Assembly: GCF_014655295.1 (NCBI RefSeq)
Contig: NZ_BNBI01000015.1
Coordinates: 120,555 to 184,554 of the forward strand
Source: Streptomyces fumanus
GTDB taxonomy: Bacteria > Actinomycetota > Actinomycetes > Streptomycetales > Streptomycetaceae
DNA: 64,000 nt
Reading direction: 5' to 3'
In this document: positions 32,445-40,818 of the stretch, in pieces
Layout: each line of letters starts with the position of its first letter
How positions within the stretch are numbered: the first letter of the stretch is position 1
Program-made: the position numbers and the translations under genes
The notes under the pieces: model-generated
Database searches by the model: none
Seen by the model: only the letters and a program-made list of their open reading frames with translations
Told to the model about the DNA's origin: nothing

Positions 32445-32807
32445 ATGGGTCACGGAGCCGCCATCCCCGCGAAGGACACCGCCGAGCGGGTGCGTCTGGA
32501 CGCGGGCAATGTCACCAAGGTCGCCACCACGCTCCAGGCCCTGTCCACGCCGTCCCGGCTGCTGATCCTGGCCCGGCTGCGAGAGGGGCCGCTGCCCGCC
32601 ACCGAGCTGGCGGCGGAGGTCGGCATGGAGCAGTCGGCGTGCTCGCACCAGTTGCGGCTGCTGCGCAACCTGGGTCTGGTGGTGGGCGAGCGGCGCGGCC
32701 GGTCGGTGGTGTACGCGCTGCACGACGACCATGTGGCCGAGCTGCTCGACCAGGCGGTGTACCACGTGGAGCACCTGCGGCTGGGGCTCAGCGACCCGGC
32801 GGACTGA
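32445..32807 (+). CDS. nmtR: NmtR-like ArsR-family metal-sensing repressor
   Basis: A 120-residue protein starting MGHGAAIPAKDTAERVRLDA. The winged HTH is MEQSACSHQLRLLRNLGLVV. The alpha-5 metal site Asp94-x-His96-x10-His107-x2-His110 (LHDDHVAELL and YHVEH) has exactly the spacing of M. tuberculosis NmtR (Asp91, His93, His104, His107), and the N-terminal Met-Gly-His-Gly also matches NmtR's N-terminal ligands. It should sense nickel or cobalt and derepress an exporter. No P-type ATPase lies next to it here. Its 3' end overlaps the convergent DUF72 gene by 20 bp. Confidence 0.88.
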   Translation: MGHGAAIPAKDTAERVRLDAGNVTKVATTLQALSTPSRLLILARLREGPLPATELAAEVGMEQSACSHQLRLLRNLGLVVGERRGRSVVYALHDDHVAELLDQAVYHVEHLRLGLSDPAD

Positions 32808-33651
32808 GCAGCTCCCGCATGGTCTCGGCGGCGCGCACGGCGGCGTCCCCGCAGCAGTTGTTGAACAGCACGTGCAGTTCCTCGGTGTGCCGGGCCGCCC
32901 GCCGCAGCTTGGGCACCCAGGCGGCCAGTTCGGTGACCGCGTAGTCGTGGCGGAACCGGTCCTCCTTGCTGCCCCTGCCCCAGGAGGCGCTGCGGCCGTG
33001 GAAGCGGACGACGGCGAGACCGGTCCGGGTCACCGGCAGCACCGGCGGCAGGGACCCGGTCAGGCCCTGGGCCATGTCGACGCCGACGGCGGTGACGCCG
33101 AGGCCGGTGAGCAGCGCCCGGGTGTCCTCGGCGCACGGCGGCGACCACCATCCGGGGTGCCGGAACTCCACGGCCAGCGGCCAGCCCGCGGTGCGTTCCG
33201 CGCACTCCTCCAGCTTCCGCTCGGCGTCGGGGCCCGGCGCGAACCAGGGCGGGAACTGGAACAGCACGCCGCCCAGCCTCCCCGCCTTCCGCAACGGCTC
33301 GACGGCCTCGGCGAACCGCCCCCACACCTCGTCCAGCAGCGCCCCTCCCGCCGGTCCGTCGCCGCGGGCGCGCAGATCGGCGGGCAGTGCCTCGCGGCGG
33401 GTGGGGTGGCCGGTGAGCAGCGAGAACGCCTTGATGTCGAAGCGGAAGCCCTCGGGGGTGCGCTCGACCCACAGTTCGCTGTTGCGGCGGCGGGGCAGCG
33501 CGTAGTACGCGGAGTCGACCTCGACGAGGGGCAGCCGGGAGGCGTAGTGCCGCAGCTTCCCCTCGGCGTCCCGCCGGCCGCGCGGGTACCAGCCGCTCGC
33601 GGCCAGTTCCCGGTCCGTCCATCCGCACGCTCCGACCAGTACGTCACCCAT
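32788..33651 (-). CDS. DUF72-family TIM-barrel-like protein
   Basis: A 287-residue protein starting MGDVLVGACGWTDRELAASG. The DUF72 (YecE) signatures are visible: GWYPRGRRDAEGKLRHYASR, VEVDSAYYALPRRRNSELWV, FRFDIKAFSLLTGHPTRREA, VLFQFPPWFAP and VEFRHPGWW. The biochemical function of the family is unknown. Stop overlaps the NmtR-like gene's end; a hairpin lies just upstream of its start. Confidence 0.88.
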   Translation of the reverse strand: MGDVLVGACGWTDRELAASGWYPRGRRDAEGKLRHYASRLPLVEVDSAYYALPRRRNSELWVERTPEGFRFDIKAFSLLTGHPTRREALPADLRARGDGPAGGALLDEVWGRFAEAVEPLRKAGRLGGVLFQFPPWFAPGPDAERKLEECAERTAGWPLAVEFRHPGWWSPPCAEDTRALLTGLGVTAVGVDMAQGLTGSLPPVLPVTRTGLAVVRFHGRSASWGRGSKEDRFRHDYAVTELAAWVPKLRRAARHTEELHVLFNNCCGDAAVRAAETMRELLSPPGR

Positions 33652-33676
33652 GGGAGCCCGGTTACCCCGGGCTCCC
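33652..33676. terminator. Hairpin between GH2 gene end and DUF72 start
   Basis: GGGAGCCCGG (33652-33661) pairs exactly with CCGGGCTCCC (33667-33676). It is 7 bp past the GH2 stop (33683) in that gene's direction and ends at the DUF72 start codon, so it can terminate GH2 and also lies in the DUF72 leader. Confidence 0.65.
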
Positions 33677-33682
33677 GGCCCC

Positions 33683-36600
33683 TTAATCCAGGGTGGTGGG
33701 GCGGCGCGCCGCCCCGGGCGCGTCCCGGACGTCGGTCAGCGGGCGCAGCCGGTAGGTGTAGGCGTAGTCCCGGTCGGCGAAGAGCTTGAACTCGTCGTGG
33801 GTGTGCGCGCCCCAACTGTTGTCGCCGCCGACGCCCATCTGACGGTGGTTCAGCCGCAGTACGACGGCGTCCCTGGGCGTGAGTTGGTAGTCGTGCCGCA
33901 CGCCCGTGGACAGGTCCTCGGGGGTGAAGTGGGAGGCGTTGACCTCCAGCAGGGGTTCGCCGGTGGCGAGCAGGCCGGTGCCGCGGGCGTCGGTGAGGGC
34001 GACCCAGCGGACATCGGTCTTGTTGCCGTTCTCCTGGGGCCGGATGTAGGGCGTCCACTGCCCGGCGACGGTCCCGGAGTAGCGGCCGACGTCGGTGCCG
34101 GTGTGCCGGTCCCAGTGGTTCTCCTCGGGGCCCCGGCCGTACCAGTGCAGCCGGTCCAGGCGGCGCGGCAGGAACAGGATCGTGCCGACCTCGGGGATGT
34201 ACGGCAGGTCCGGGGCGCCCGGGTGCAGCGTGTTGTCGACCTTGATCTCGCCGTTGCCGAACACGGTGAAGGTGGTGGTGTACGCCGACTCCACCGTGGT
34301 CGGCAGGGTGCCGGTCACCTCGATCCGGACGGCCCGTCCGCCGTACCCGGTGACCTCGACGCCGGTGACCGCGCGGCGGGCGCCGGCGTCGCGCCAGGTC
34401 TGGTTGCGGGTGTGCTGGCCGTTGCCGTGGTCGTTGTCGGTGGGCGCCCGCCAGAAGTTGGGCACCGGCCCGGAGGTGATCAGGCGGACGCCCTGGGCGA
34501 CATACGAGGTGATGGTGCCGGTGCGCTTGCCGACGGTGAGCGTGAAGCCGCGGCCGTCGACGGTGATCTCGTCGCCGTCCTCGCGGTGGCGCAGGGACGG
34601 GACCCGGGCGAGGGGTACGGGGGTGACGGCGGGGACGCCGGCGTCGACCGGGAGCTGCTGCCGGGCGACCTCGAAGCCGGCCTTCGCCCAGGGGGTGTCC
34701 TCCTTGAGGGTGAAGGAGACCTGGAGGAAGTACTCGGTGCCGGGCGCCGGGCCGGCCGGGAGCCGTACGGGGACGGTGATGTCCTTGCGGGACAGCGGGG
34801 GCACGCTCACCTGGTCGCGGGTGAGCCGGCCGCGGCGCACGGTCTCGCCGTCGGCGACGAGTTCCCAGTGGCCGTCGAACTCGCGGAGGTCGGTGAACAG
34901 GTACTCGTTGACCAGGGTGACCGCGCCGGGCCCCCCGGACCGCCGCTCGACGCCGATCGCCTGGTAGACGCGTTTGACCTCGGCGGCCTTGCCGGTGTGG
35001 CCGCGGTCGGCGGTGACGATGCCGTCGGCGACGAAGGCGCCGTCGTTGGGGTTGTCGCCCCAGTCGCCGCCGTACGCGAAGAACGTCTTCTGCGCCGGGC
35101 GCTCGTGCTCCGTGCGCACGGTCGCCGCGTCGAACCAGAAGCGCACGCCGTCGTCGCCGGGGCCGCGGTCGCCGTCGGCGAGTTCGGCGGCGGTGAGGGC
35201 GCGGGCGTAGACGCGGGCGCGGCGGATGGTGCCGCTGAACTCGCGGGTCTGGTTGTCGGCGTCGGTGCCCAGGGCGAGCGGCGCGGTGGTGACGGCGGGG
35301 CGCCGGTCGGTGCCGCGGGTGGCCCGGCGTTCGCCGTCGACGTACAGGGTGAGGGTGCCGGCGTCGGCGTCGAAGACGCCCGCGAGGTGGTGTTCGCGGC
35401 CGGTCCAGTCCTCCGGCACGGTCCAGGTCGCGGTGATCCACTGGCCGCCGGAGTACAGGAAGAACTCCAGGGTGCGGCCGTTCTGCTTGAGGGCGTACTG
35501 GGTGTCGCCCTTGGCGATGATCGGCTGGTGGTAGCCGGTGTAGCGCGGGGTGACCCATGCCTCCAGGGTGAGCGAGCCGGTCAGGTCCAGGCGTTCGTCG
35601 CGGGCGAAGACGGCGGGGCCGGACAGGCCCTCGGCCCGGTCGAAGCGGCCCGCGGGGCTGAGGATCTCGCCGCGCAAGGAGGCGGGGCCGGTCTCGGTGA
35701 GCAGGGTGCGCCGGGGCACCGGCCAGGTCAGCGACTGGTCGACGAAGTCCCAGATCCAGCCGCCCTGGAGGACGTCGTAACGGCGGATCAGGTCCCAGTA
35801 CTTGAAGAGGTTGCCGGTCGAGTTCCCCATCGAGTGGGCGTACTCGATCATCACGTACGGCCGGGTGTCGGCGGTGTCCTTGGCGCGCTGCTCGACGCGC
35901 TGGGGGGTGTCGTACATCTCGGAGCGGATGTCGCTGATGCCGGGGCGGTCGTCGCCCTCGTACTGGATGACGCGGGTGGAGTCGTAGGAGCGGATCCAGT
36001 CGTGCATGGCGGTGAAGGTGGAGCCGGTGCCGGCCTCGTTGCCGAGGGACCAGATGACCACGCTGGCGTGGTTCTTGTCGCGGTGCACCATGTTCTGGGC
36101 GCGGGCCACGCACGCCGCGGTCCACTCGGGGTGGCTGCCGGGGTAGTCGTCGCGGATGCCGTGGGTCTCCAGGTTGGTCTCGTCGACGAGGTACAGGCCG
36201 TACTCGTCGGCGAGTTCGTACCAGAGCGGCTGGTTGGGGTAGTGCGAGGTGCGGACGCTGTTCATGTTCATCCGCTTGATGATCCGGATGTCCTCGACCA
36301 GGTTCTCGCGGGTGAGCGCGGTGCCGTGGTCGGGGTGCATCTCGTGGCGGTTGGTGCCGCGCAGCGAGACGGGCTTGCCGTTGATCCGCATCAGGCCGTC
36401 GCGGAGCGCGAACTCCCGGAAGCCGACGCGGTGCGAGAGGGTCTCGATCACCTTCCCGGCGGGGTCGCGCAGCCGCAGGACGGCGGTGTAGAGGTGCGGG
36501 TGCTCGGCCGACCACAGCTTCGGCGCGGAGACGGCTCCCGCCAGGCGTACGGTGACGTCCTCGCCGGCGGCGACCGTGCCGGGGTCGGCGGTGGCCCGCA

Positions 36601-37567
36601 GCGGCCGGGACCAGACGGCGTGGCCGCGGCGGTCGTAGAGCTGGGTCTCCACGGTGTGGCGCCCGGTGCCGCCGTCGCCGTAGGCCCGTACGGCGGCGGT
36701 GACGGACAGTTCGGCGTCGGTGTAGGTGTCGTCGAGCAGGGTCTCGATCTTGAAGTCGCGCAGGTGCACGGCCGGGGTGGAGTACAGGTAGACCGAGCGG
36801 AAGATGCCGCTCAGCCGGATCATGTCCTGGTCCTCCAGCCAGTCGCCGTCGGAGTAGCGGTAGACCTCCACGGCGATCTGGTTGGTGCCGGGCCTGAGGA
36901 GGTCGGTGATGTCGTACTCGGAGGGGGTGTAGGAGTCCTCGTCGTATCCGGCCAACTGGCCGTTGATCCACACGTAGTGGGCGGACTTGACGCCCTCGAA
37001 GTGCAGGAAGGTGCGGCGGCCGGACCAGTCGCGGGGGACGGTGAAGGTGCGCCGGTACTGGCCGACCGGGTTGTGGCGGGTCGGCGCGGCGGGCGGCCGG
37101 GGGTCCTCGCCGAGGCCGTTGGGTCCCCAGTACGGGTAGGTGATGTTGAGGTAGATCGGCCGGTCGTAGCCGTGCGTCTGCCAGACGGAGGGCACGGGGA
37201 TGCGGTCCCAGTCGCCGTCGTCGAGGTCGGGGCGGTGGAAGTCGGGGTCGCGGTCGTCGGGGCGGTCCGCGTAGGCGAACTTCCAGGTGCCGTCGAGGCT
37301 GAGCCGGTACGGGGAGCGGGTGCGGTCGGCGGCGAGGGCCTCGGGGAGGCCGGCGTACGGCATGAGCGTGGTGTGCGGCGGTTCGGTGCCGAGCCGGAAG
37401 ACCCCGAAGTCGTTCCATTCCGGGGGCCCGTCGGGGGTGGCCGCGTGGGCCCGGCCGGGCGGTGCGGACAGGGCGAGCGCGCCGAGGACGGCGGCGCCGC
37501 CCTCCAGGAGCCGGCGGCGGCTGACCACCGGGCGGGGGCGGGCGGCGGGTGACACGGGGTGCGGCAT
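33683..37567 (-). CDS. Tat-exported GH2 beta-galactosidase with LamG insert
   Basis: A 1294-residue protein starting MPHPVSPAARPRPVVSRRRL. A twin-arginine signal (VVSRRRLLEGGAAVLGALAL) with an AHAA cleavage site marks it as secreted. GH2 sugar-binding, immunoglobulin-like and TIM-barrel domains follow; acid/base Glu is in SLGNEAGTG (about residue 510) and the nucleophile Glu in MIEYAHSMGNS (about 575). A LamG/concanavalin-like domain (about 640-800) is inserted between the barrel and the C-terminal beta-sandwich (bgal small chain), which starts near 970. The family hydrolyses beta-galactosides; the insert may bind polysaccharide. RBS is GGAAGG before the ATG at 37567. Confidence 0.92.
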   Translation of the reverse strand: MPHPVSPAARPRPVVSRRRLLEGGAAVLGALALSAPPGRAHAATPDGPPEWNDFGVFRLGTEPPHTTLMPYAGLPEALAADRTRSPYRLSLDGTWKFAYADRPDDRDPDFHRPDLDDGDWDRIPVPSVWQTHGYDRPIYLNITYPYWGPNGLGEDPRPPAAPTRHNPVGQYRRTFTVPRDWSGRRTFLHFEGVKSAHYVWINGQLAGYDEDSYTPSEYDITDLLRPGTNQIAVEVYRYSDGDWLEDQDMIRLSGIFRSVYLYSTPAVHLRDFKIETLLDDTYTDAELSVTAAVRAYGDGGTGRHTVETQLYDRRGHAVWSRPLRATADPGTVAAGEDVTVRLAGAVSAPKLWSAEHPHLYTAVLRLRDPAGKVIETLSHRVGFREFALRDGLMRINGKPVSLRGTNRHEMHPDHGTALTRENLVEDIRIIKRMNMNSVRTSHYPNQPLWYELADEYGLYLVDETNLETHGIRDDYPGSHPEWTAACVARAQNMVHRDKNHASVVIWSLGNEAGTGSTFTAMHDWIRSYDSTRVIQYEGDDRPGISDIRSEMYDTPQRVEQRAKDTADTRPYVMIEYAHSMGNSTGNLFKYWDLIRRYDVLQGGWIWDFVDQSLTWPVPRRTLLTETGPASLRGEILSPAGRFDRAEGLSGPAVFARDERLDLTGSLTLEAWVTPRYTGYHQPIIAKGDTQYALKQNGRTLEFFLYSGGQWITATWTVPEDWTGREHHLAGVFDADAGTLTLYVDGERRATRGTDRRPAVTTAPLALGTDADNQTREFSGTIRRARVYARALTAAELADGDRGPGDDGVRFWFDAATVRTEHERPAQKTFFAYGGDWGDNPNDGAFVADGIVTADRGHTGKAAEVKRVYQAIGVERRSGGPGAVTLVNEYLFTDLREFDGHWELVADGETVRRGRLTRDQVSVPPLSRKDITVPVRLPAGPAPGTEYFLQVSFTLKEDTPWAKAGFEVARQQLPVDAGVPAVTPVPLARVPSLRHREDGDEITVDGRGFTLTVGKRTGTITSYVAQGVRLITSGPVPNFWRAPTDNDHGNGQHTRNQTWRDAGARRAVTGVEVTGYGGRAVRIEVTGTLPTTVESAYTTTFTVFGNGEIKVDNTLHPGAPDLPYIPEVGTILFLPRRLDRLHWYGRGPEENHWDRHTGTDVGRYSGTVAGQWTPYIRPQENGNKTDVRWVALTDARGTGLLATGEPLLEVNASHFTPEDLSTGVRHDYQLTPRDAVVLRLNHRQMGVGGDNSWGAHTHDEFKLFADRDYAYTYRLRPLTDVRDAPGAARRPTTLD

Positions 37568-37747
37568 GACCGTGGCCTTCCGTTGGAATGGGGGGCGGCT
37601 CAACGCACGGTGCGGGGACGGCAGTTGCGGAAGGGGGGTGCGTCGCGACTGCCGGTGAGGGAGCGACTACGGAGACATGGTCACCCTAGGACCCGAACAC
37701 AACCGAATCAATTACCCCGTCGGACTTTGTCGGTTCGTGCGCGCGGG

Positions 37748-38257
37748 TCAGCCGAGTGCGCGGGTGAACGCCTGGTGCGCGCGGGCGTCGAAGAGGACGA
37801 ACCGGACCTCCTCGACGGCGGTCGGGATGGCCCGTACCGTCTCCAGGGCGATGCGGGCCGCGTCGTCCATCGGCCAGCCGTAAATCCCGGCGGAGATCGC
37901 GGGGAACGCGACGGTGCGGGCGCCCAGTTCGCCGGCCACGCGCAGGCTCTCGCGGTAGCAGGAGGCGAGCAGGGCGGAGCGGTCCTCGGTGGCGGACCAG
38001 ACCGGGCCGACGGTGTGGATCACCCAGCGGGCGTCCAGCGCACCGGCGGTGGTGGCGACCGCCTGGCCGGTGGGCAGGCCCCTGCCGTACCGCGAGGCGC
38101 GCAGCCGCCGGCACTCGGCGAGGATCTCCGGACCGCCCCGGCGGTGGATCGCGCCGTCGACGCCGCCCCCGCCGAGCAGGGAGGAGTTGGCCGCGTTGAC
38201 GATCGCGTCGGCGCGCTGGCGGGTGATGTCGCCCTGGACCAGGGTGATGGCGGTCAT
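37748..38257 (-). CDS. Macrodomain protein (O-acetyl-ADP-ribose deacetylase-like)
   Basis: A 169-residue protein starting MTAITLVQGDITRQRADAIV. It is a stand-alone macrodomain: VNAANSSLLGGGGVDGAIHR (ADP-ribose-binding loop), IHTVGPVWSATEDRSALL and FPAISAGIYGWPMDDAARIA. Members hydrolyse O-acetyl-ADP-ribose or remove ADP-ribose from proteins. Its ATG overlaps the stop of the upstream oxidoreductase by 4 bp, so the two are translationally coupled; the functional link is not clear. Confidence 0.92.
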   Translation of the reverse strand: MTAITLVQGDITRQRADAIVNAANSSLLGGGGVDGAIHRRGGPEILAECRRLRASRYGRGLPTGQAVATTAGALDARWVIHTVGPVWSATEDRSALLASCYRESLRVAGELGARTVAFPAISAGIYGWPMDDAARIALETVRAIPTAVEEVRFVLFDARAHQAFTRALG

Positions 38258-39669
38258 GTGTGCCGCAGCCTCCGCCAGACGGCCTTGGCCGCGTTGTGCC
38301 CGGACATGCCGTGCACGCCGGGGCCCGGCGGGGTGGACGAGGAGCAGATGAAGACGGCCGGGTGCGGGGTGGAGTACGGGAACAGGGACAGCTTGGGGCG
38401 GAGCAGGAGCTGGAGTCCGGAGGCGGCGCCGGAGGCGATGTCCCCGCCGACGTAGTTGGCGTTGCGGGCGGCCAACTGGGGCGGGCCGGCGACGGCGCGG
38501 GCGAGGACGCGGTCGCGGAAGCCGGGGGCGAAGCGCTCCAGTTGGCGTTCTATCGCGTCGGTGAGGTCTCCGGTCCAGTTGTTGGGGACGTGGCCGTAGG
38601 CCCAGAAGACCTGTTTGCCGGCGGGGGCGCGGGTGGGGTCGGCGACGCCGGGCTGGGTGGTGATGAGGAACGGCCTGTCGGGGGCGCGGCCCGCGCGGGC
38701 CGCGGCGTGCAGGGCGGCGCCGATCTCCGCGCTGTCCGCGCCGATCTGCACGGTGCCGGCGGTGCGGGCCTCCGGCGCGGTCCACGGCACCGGTCCGTCC
38801 AGCGCGTAGTCGATCTTGAAGGCGGCGGGGCCGTACCGGAAGGTGTCGTAGTGGTTGCCGAGGCCGGCGATGCGGGCGAGGGCGGCGGGTGAGGTGTCGA
38901 AGACGTAGGCGCGGGCGGGCGGCAGGTCGTCCAGGCGCTTGACCTCGTAGTCGGTGTGGACGGTGCCGCCGAGGTCGCGGAGGTGGGCGGCGAGGGCGTC
39001 GGAGATCGCCTGGGAGCCGCCGCGGGCGACGGGCCAGCCGCGGGCGTGCGCGGCGAGCGCGAAGACCAGGCCGACGGCGCCGGTCGCCAGGCCGTTCAGC
39101 GGGGCCATCACGTGCGCGACCAGCCCGGCGAACAGGGTCTTCGCCTTCTCGTCGCGGAACCGGCGGGTCAGCCAGGTCGACGGGGGCAGCCCGGCCAGGC
39201 CGAAGCGGGCGAGGGTGACCGGGTCCCGGGGCAGGGCGCTCAGCGGCAGGGACATGAAGTCGCGGACGAGGGTGTCCCACCGGGGCAGGAACGGCTCGAC
39301 CAGTCTGCGGTAGGTGCCCGCGTCCCGGGGGCCGAAGGAGGCGGCGGTCTCGCCGACCGAGCGGGACAGCACGGCGGCGGTGCCGTCCGGGAAGGGGTGC
39401 GCCATGGGCAGCGGGGCGTGCAGCCACCGCAGGCCGTAGCGCTCCAGGGGCAGGGCGCGGAACGCGGGTGAGTTGATGGCGAGGGGGTGCGCGGCGGAGC
39501 ACGGGTCGTGCCGGAAGCCGGGCAGGGTCAGCTCCTCGGTGCGGGCGCCGCCGCCCACGGTGTCCCGGGCCTCGAAGACGGCGACGGAGAAACCGCGCCG
39601 GGCCAGCTCCACGGCGGCCGTCAGCCCGTTCGGCCCCGCCCCCACCACGACCGCGTCCAGCATCGGCAC
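38254..39669 (-). CDS. Phytoene-desaturase-like FAD-dependent oxidoreductase
   Basis: A 471-residue protein. The GTG at 39669 starts MPMLDAVVVGAGPNGLTAAV; an ATG at 39663 is equally possible. FAD fold: VVGAGPNGLTAAVELARRGF, EARDTVGGGARTEEL, PGVHGMSGHNAAKAVWRRLR at the C-terminus (FAD-binding). It resembles CrtI/phytoene dehydrogenase and all-trans-retinol dehydrogenase relatives but no carotenoid genes lie nearby, so the substrate is open. It overlaps the macrodomain gene by 4 bp. Confidence 0.88.
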   Translation of the reverse strand: MPMLDAVVVGAGPNGLTAAVELARRGFSVAVFEARDTVGGGARTEELTLPGFRHDPCSAAHPLAINSPAFRALPLERYGLRWLHAPLPMAHPFPDGTAAVLSRSVGETAASFGPRDAGTYRRLVEPFLPRWDTLVRDFMSLPLSALPRDPVTLARFGLAGLPPSTWLTRRFRDEKAKTLFAGLVAHVMAPLNGLATGAVGLVFALAAHARGWPVARGGSQAISDALAAHLRDLGGTVHTDYEVKRLDDLPPARAYVFDTSPAALARIAGLGNHYDTFRYGPAAFKIDYALDGPVPWTAPEARTAGTVQIGADSAEIGAALHAAARAGRAPDRPFLITTQPGVADPTRAPAGKQVFWAYGHVPNNWTGDLTDAIERQLERFAPGFRDRVLARAVAGPPQLAARNANYVGGDIASGAASGLQLLLRPKLSLFPYSTPHPAVFICSSSTPPGPGVHGMSGHNAAKAVWRRLRHT

Positions 39670-39857
39670 CTTCGGACCCCTTCGTCAGCCGACGGCCACT
39701 GCGATCAGGATAGGCCCGGCCGCGGACGGGCAGGGGGGTCGGGGCGGGGGCGGCGGGATTCAGGGTGGGGCGTCGGCGAGCAGGGGCGGGCATCCAGCCC
39801 CGGGACGAGGCGTCGGCGCCCGAGGCCGGGGCGTCGGCGCCCGGCGGACCCCGCTGG

Positions 39858-39883
39858 CCCGGCGGACCCCCGGGTCCGCCGGG
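39858..39883 (-). terminator. Hairpin abutting the phosphatase stop
   Basis: CCCGGCGGACCC (39858-39869) pairs exactly with GGGTCCGCCGGG (39872-39883), 12 bp with a 2-nt loop, directly downstream of the IMPase-family stop at 39884. The rest of the gap to 39670 is GC-rich with repeats of GGGGCGTCGGCG and no gene. Confidence 0.75.
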
Positions 39884-40732
39884 TCAGGCCGCCTCTCCCG
39901 AGAGCAGGGCCACCACCCGGCGGGCGGTCGCGGCGTCGCGGGCGGCGGTGAACGGCAGCTCGTTGCCCCCCGTGATGCGGAAGGGCTCGCCGGTGATCGT
40001 CAGGTGGGTGCCGCCCGCCTCCTCGACGAGCAGCAGGCCCGCCGCGTGGTCCCAGGCCGCCTCCCAGGAGAACGCCACGGCGTCGCACTCGCCGCGGGCC
40101 ACGGCCAGGTACTCCAGTCCGGCCGAGCCGCAGGGGCGGGGTGCCACGCCGGGGGTGCGCAGGGCGAGCAGGGCGCGCTTCTGCTCGTCCGTCGTGTAGT
40201 CCGGGTGGGAGGTGGCGACCCGCAGCTCGCGGCCGGGCTCCGGCGGACCGGCGTGCAGCCGCCGGCCGTCCAGGTGGGCGCCCCGGCCGCGGACGGCGGT
40301 GGCGAACTGGTCGCGGGCGGGCGCGTAGGTCCAGGACGCGCGCACCACCCCGCGGTGGGCGAGCGCGACGAGCGTGCAGAAGCCGGTCTCGCCGCGCACG
40401 AACTGGCGCGTGCCGTCGACCGGGTCGACGATCCAGACCGGCGCCCCGCCCCGTATCGCCTCGTAGGTGGCCGGATTGGCGTGCACCGCCTCCTCGCCGA
40501 CCACGACCGAGCCGGGCAGCAGGGCGGGCAGCGCCGCGGTCAGGTACAGCTCGGCCTTGCGGTCGGCGTCGGTCACCAGGTCGTGCGGCCCGGCCTTCTG
40601 GTCGACCTCGTGCTCGGCGAGCCGCTGCCAGCGCGGCATGACCTCCTGGGCGGCGGCCTTGCGGACGGCTTCCTCCACGTCCTCGGTGTGCCGGGCGAGA
40701 AACTCGTCGATGGTTTCGGTGTCCTCGATCAT
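39884..40732 (-). CDS. Inositol-monophosphatase-family phosphatase
   Basis: A 282-residue protein starting MIEDTETIDEFLARHTEDVE. IMPase metal motifs are in order: VVGEEAVHANP, VWIVDPVDGTRQFVRGETGF and FSWEAAWDHAAGLLLVEEAG. The family removes phosphate from inositol phosphate, histidinol phosphate, adenosine bisphosphate or fructose bisphosphate. 'DVWDHAAG'-type sequence suggests histidinol-phosphatase or IMPase; not resolvable. It is preceded by a pair of direct repeats. Confidence 0.9.
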   Translation of the reverse strand: MIEDTETIDEFLARHTEDVEEAVRKAAAQEVMPRWQRLAEHEVDQKAGPHDLVTDADRKAELYLTAALPALLPGSVVVGEEAVHANPATYEAIRGGAPVWIVDPVDGTRQFVRGETGFCTLVALAHRGVVRASWTYAPARDQFATAVRGRGAHLDGRRLHAGPPEPGRELRVATSHPDYTTDEQKRALLALRTPGVAPRPCGSAGLEYLAVARGECDAVAFSWEAAWDHAAGLLLVEEAGGTHLTITGEPFRITGGNELPFTAARDAATARRVVALLSGEAA

Positions 40733-40779
40733 GGGTCCATGAGACCACGGACCACTGACAATCCCCGCCCGGCCGGTGC

Positions 40780-40811
40780 ACACCGGGTGGAATCGGTACG
40801 AACACCGGGTG
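40780..40811 (-). promoter_or_regulatory. Two direct repeats ACACCGGGTG, 22 bp apart
   Basis: ACACCGGGTG occurs at 40780-40789 and 40802-40811, starting 22 bp apart, i.e. two helical turns. They lie about 50-80 bp upstream of the IMPase-family start at 40732 and just after the GGT stop at 40819. A candidate operator; no regulator known. Confidence 0.4.
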
Positions 40812-40818
40812 CGGACGG

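Noticed and set aside
33650..37552. A 1300-codon open frame antisense to the GH2 gene
   Set aside because: Low-complexity Gly/Val/Ala composition without motifs, opposite a clear GH2 enzyme.
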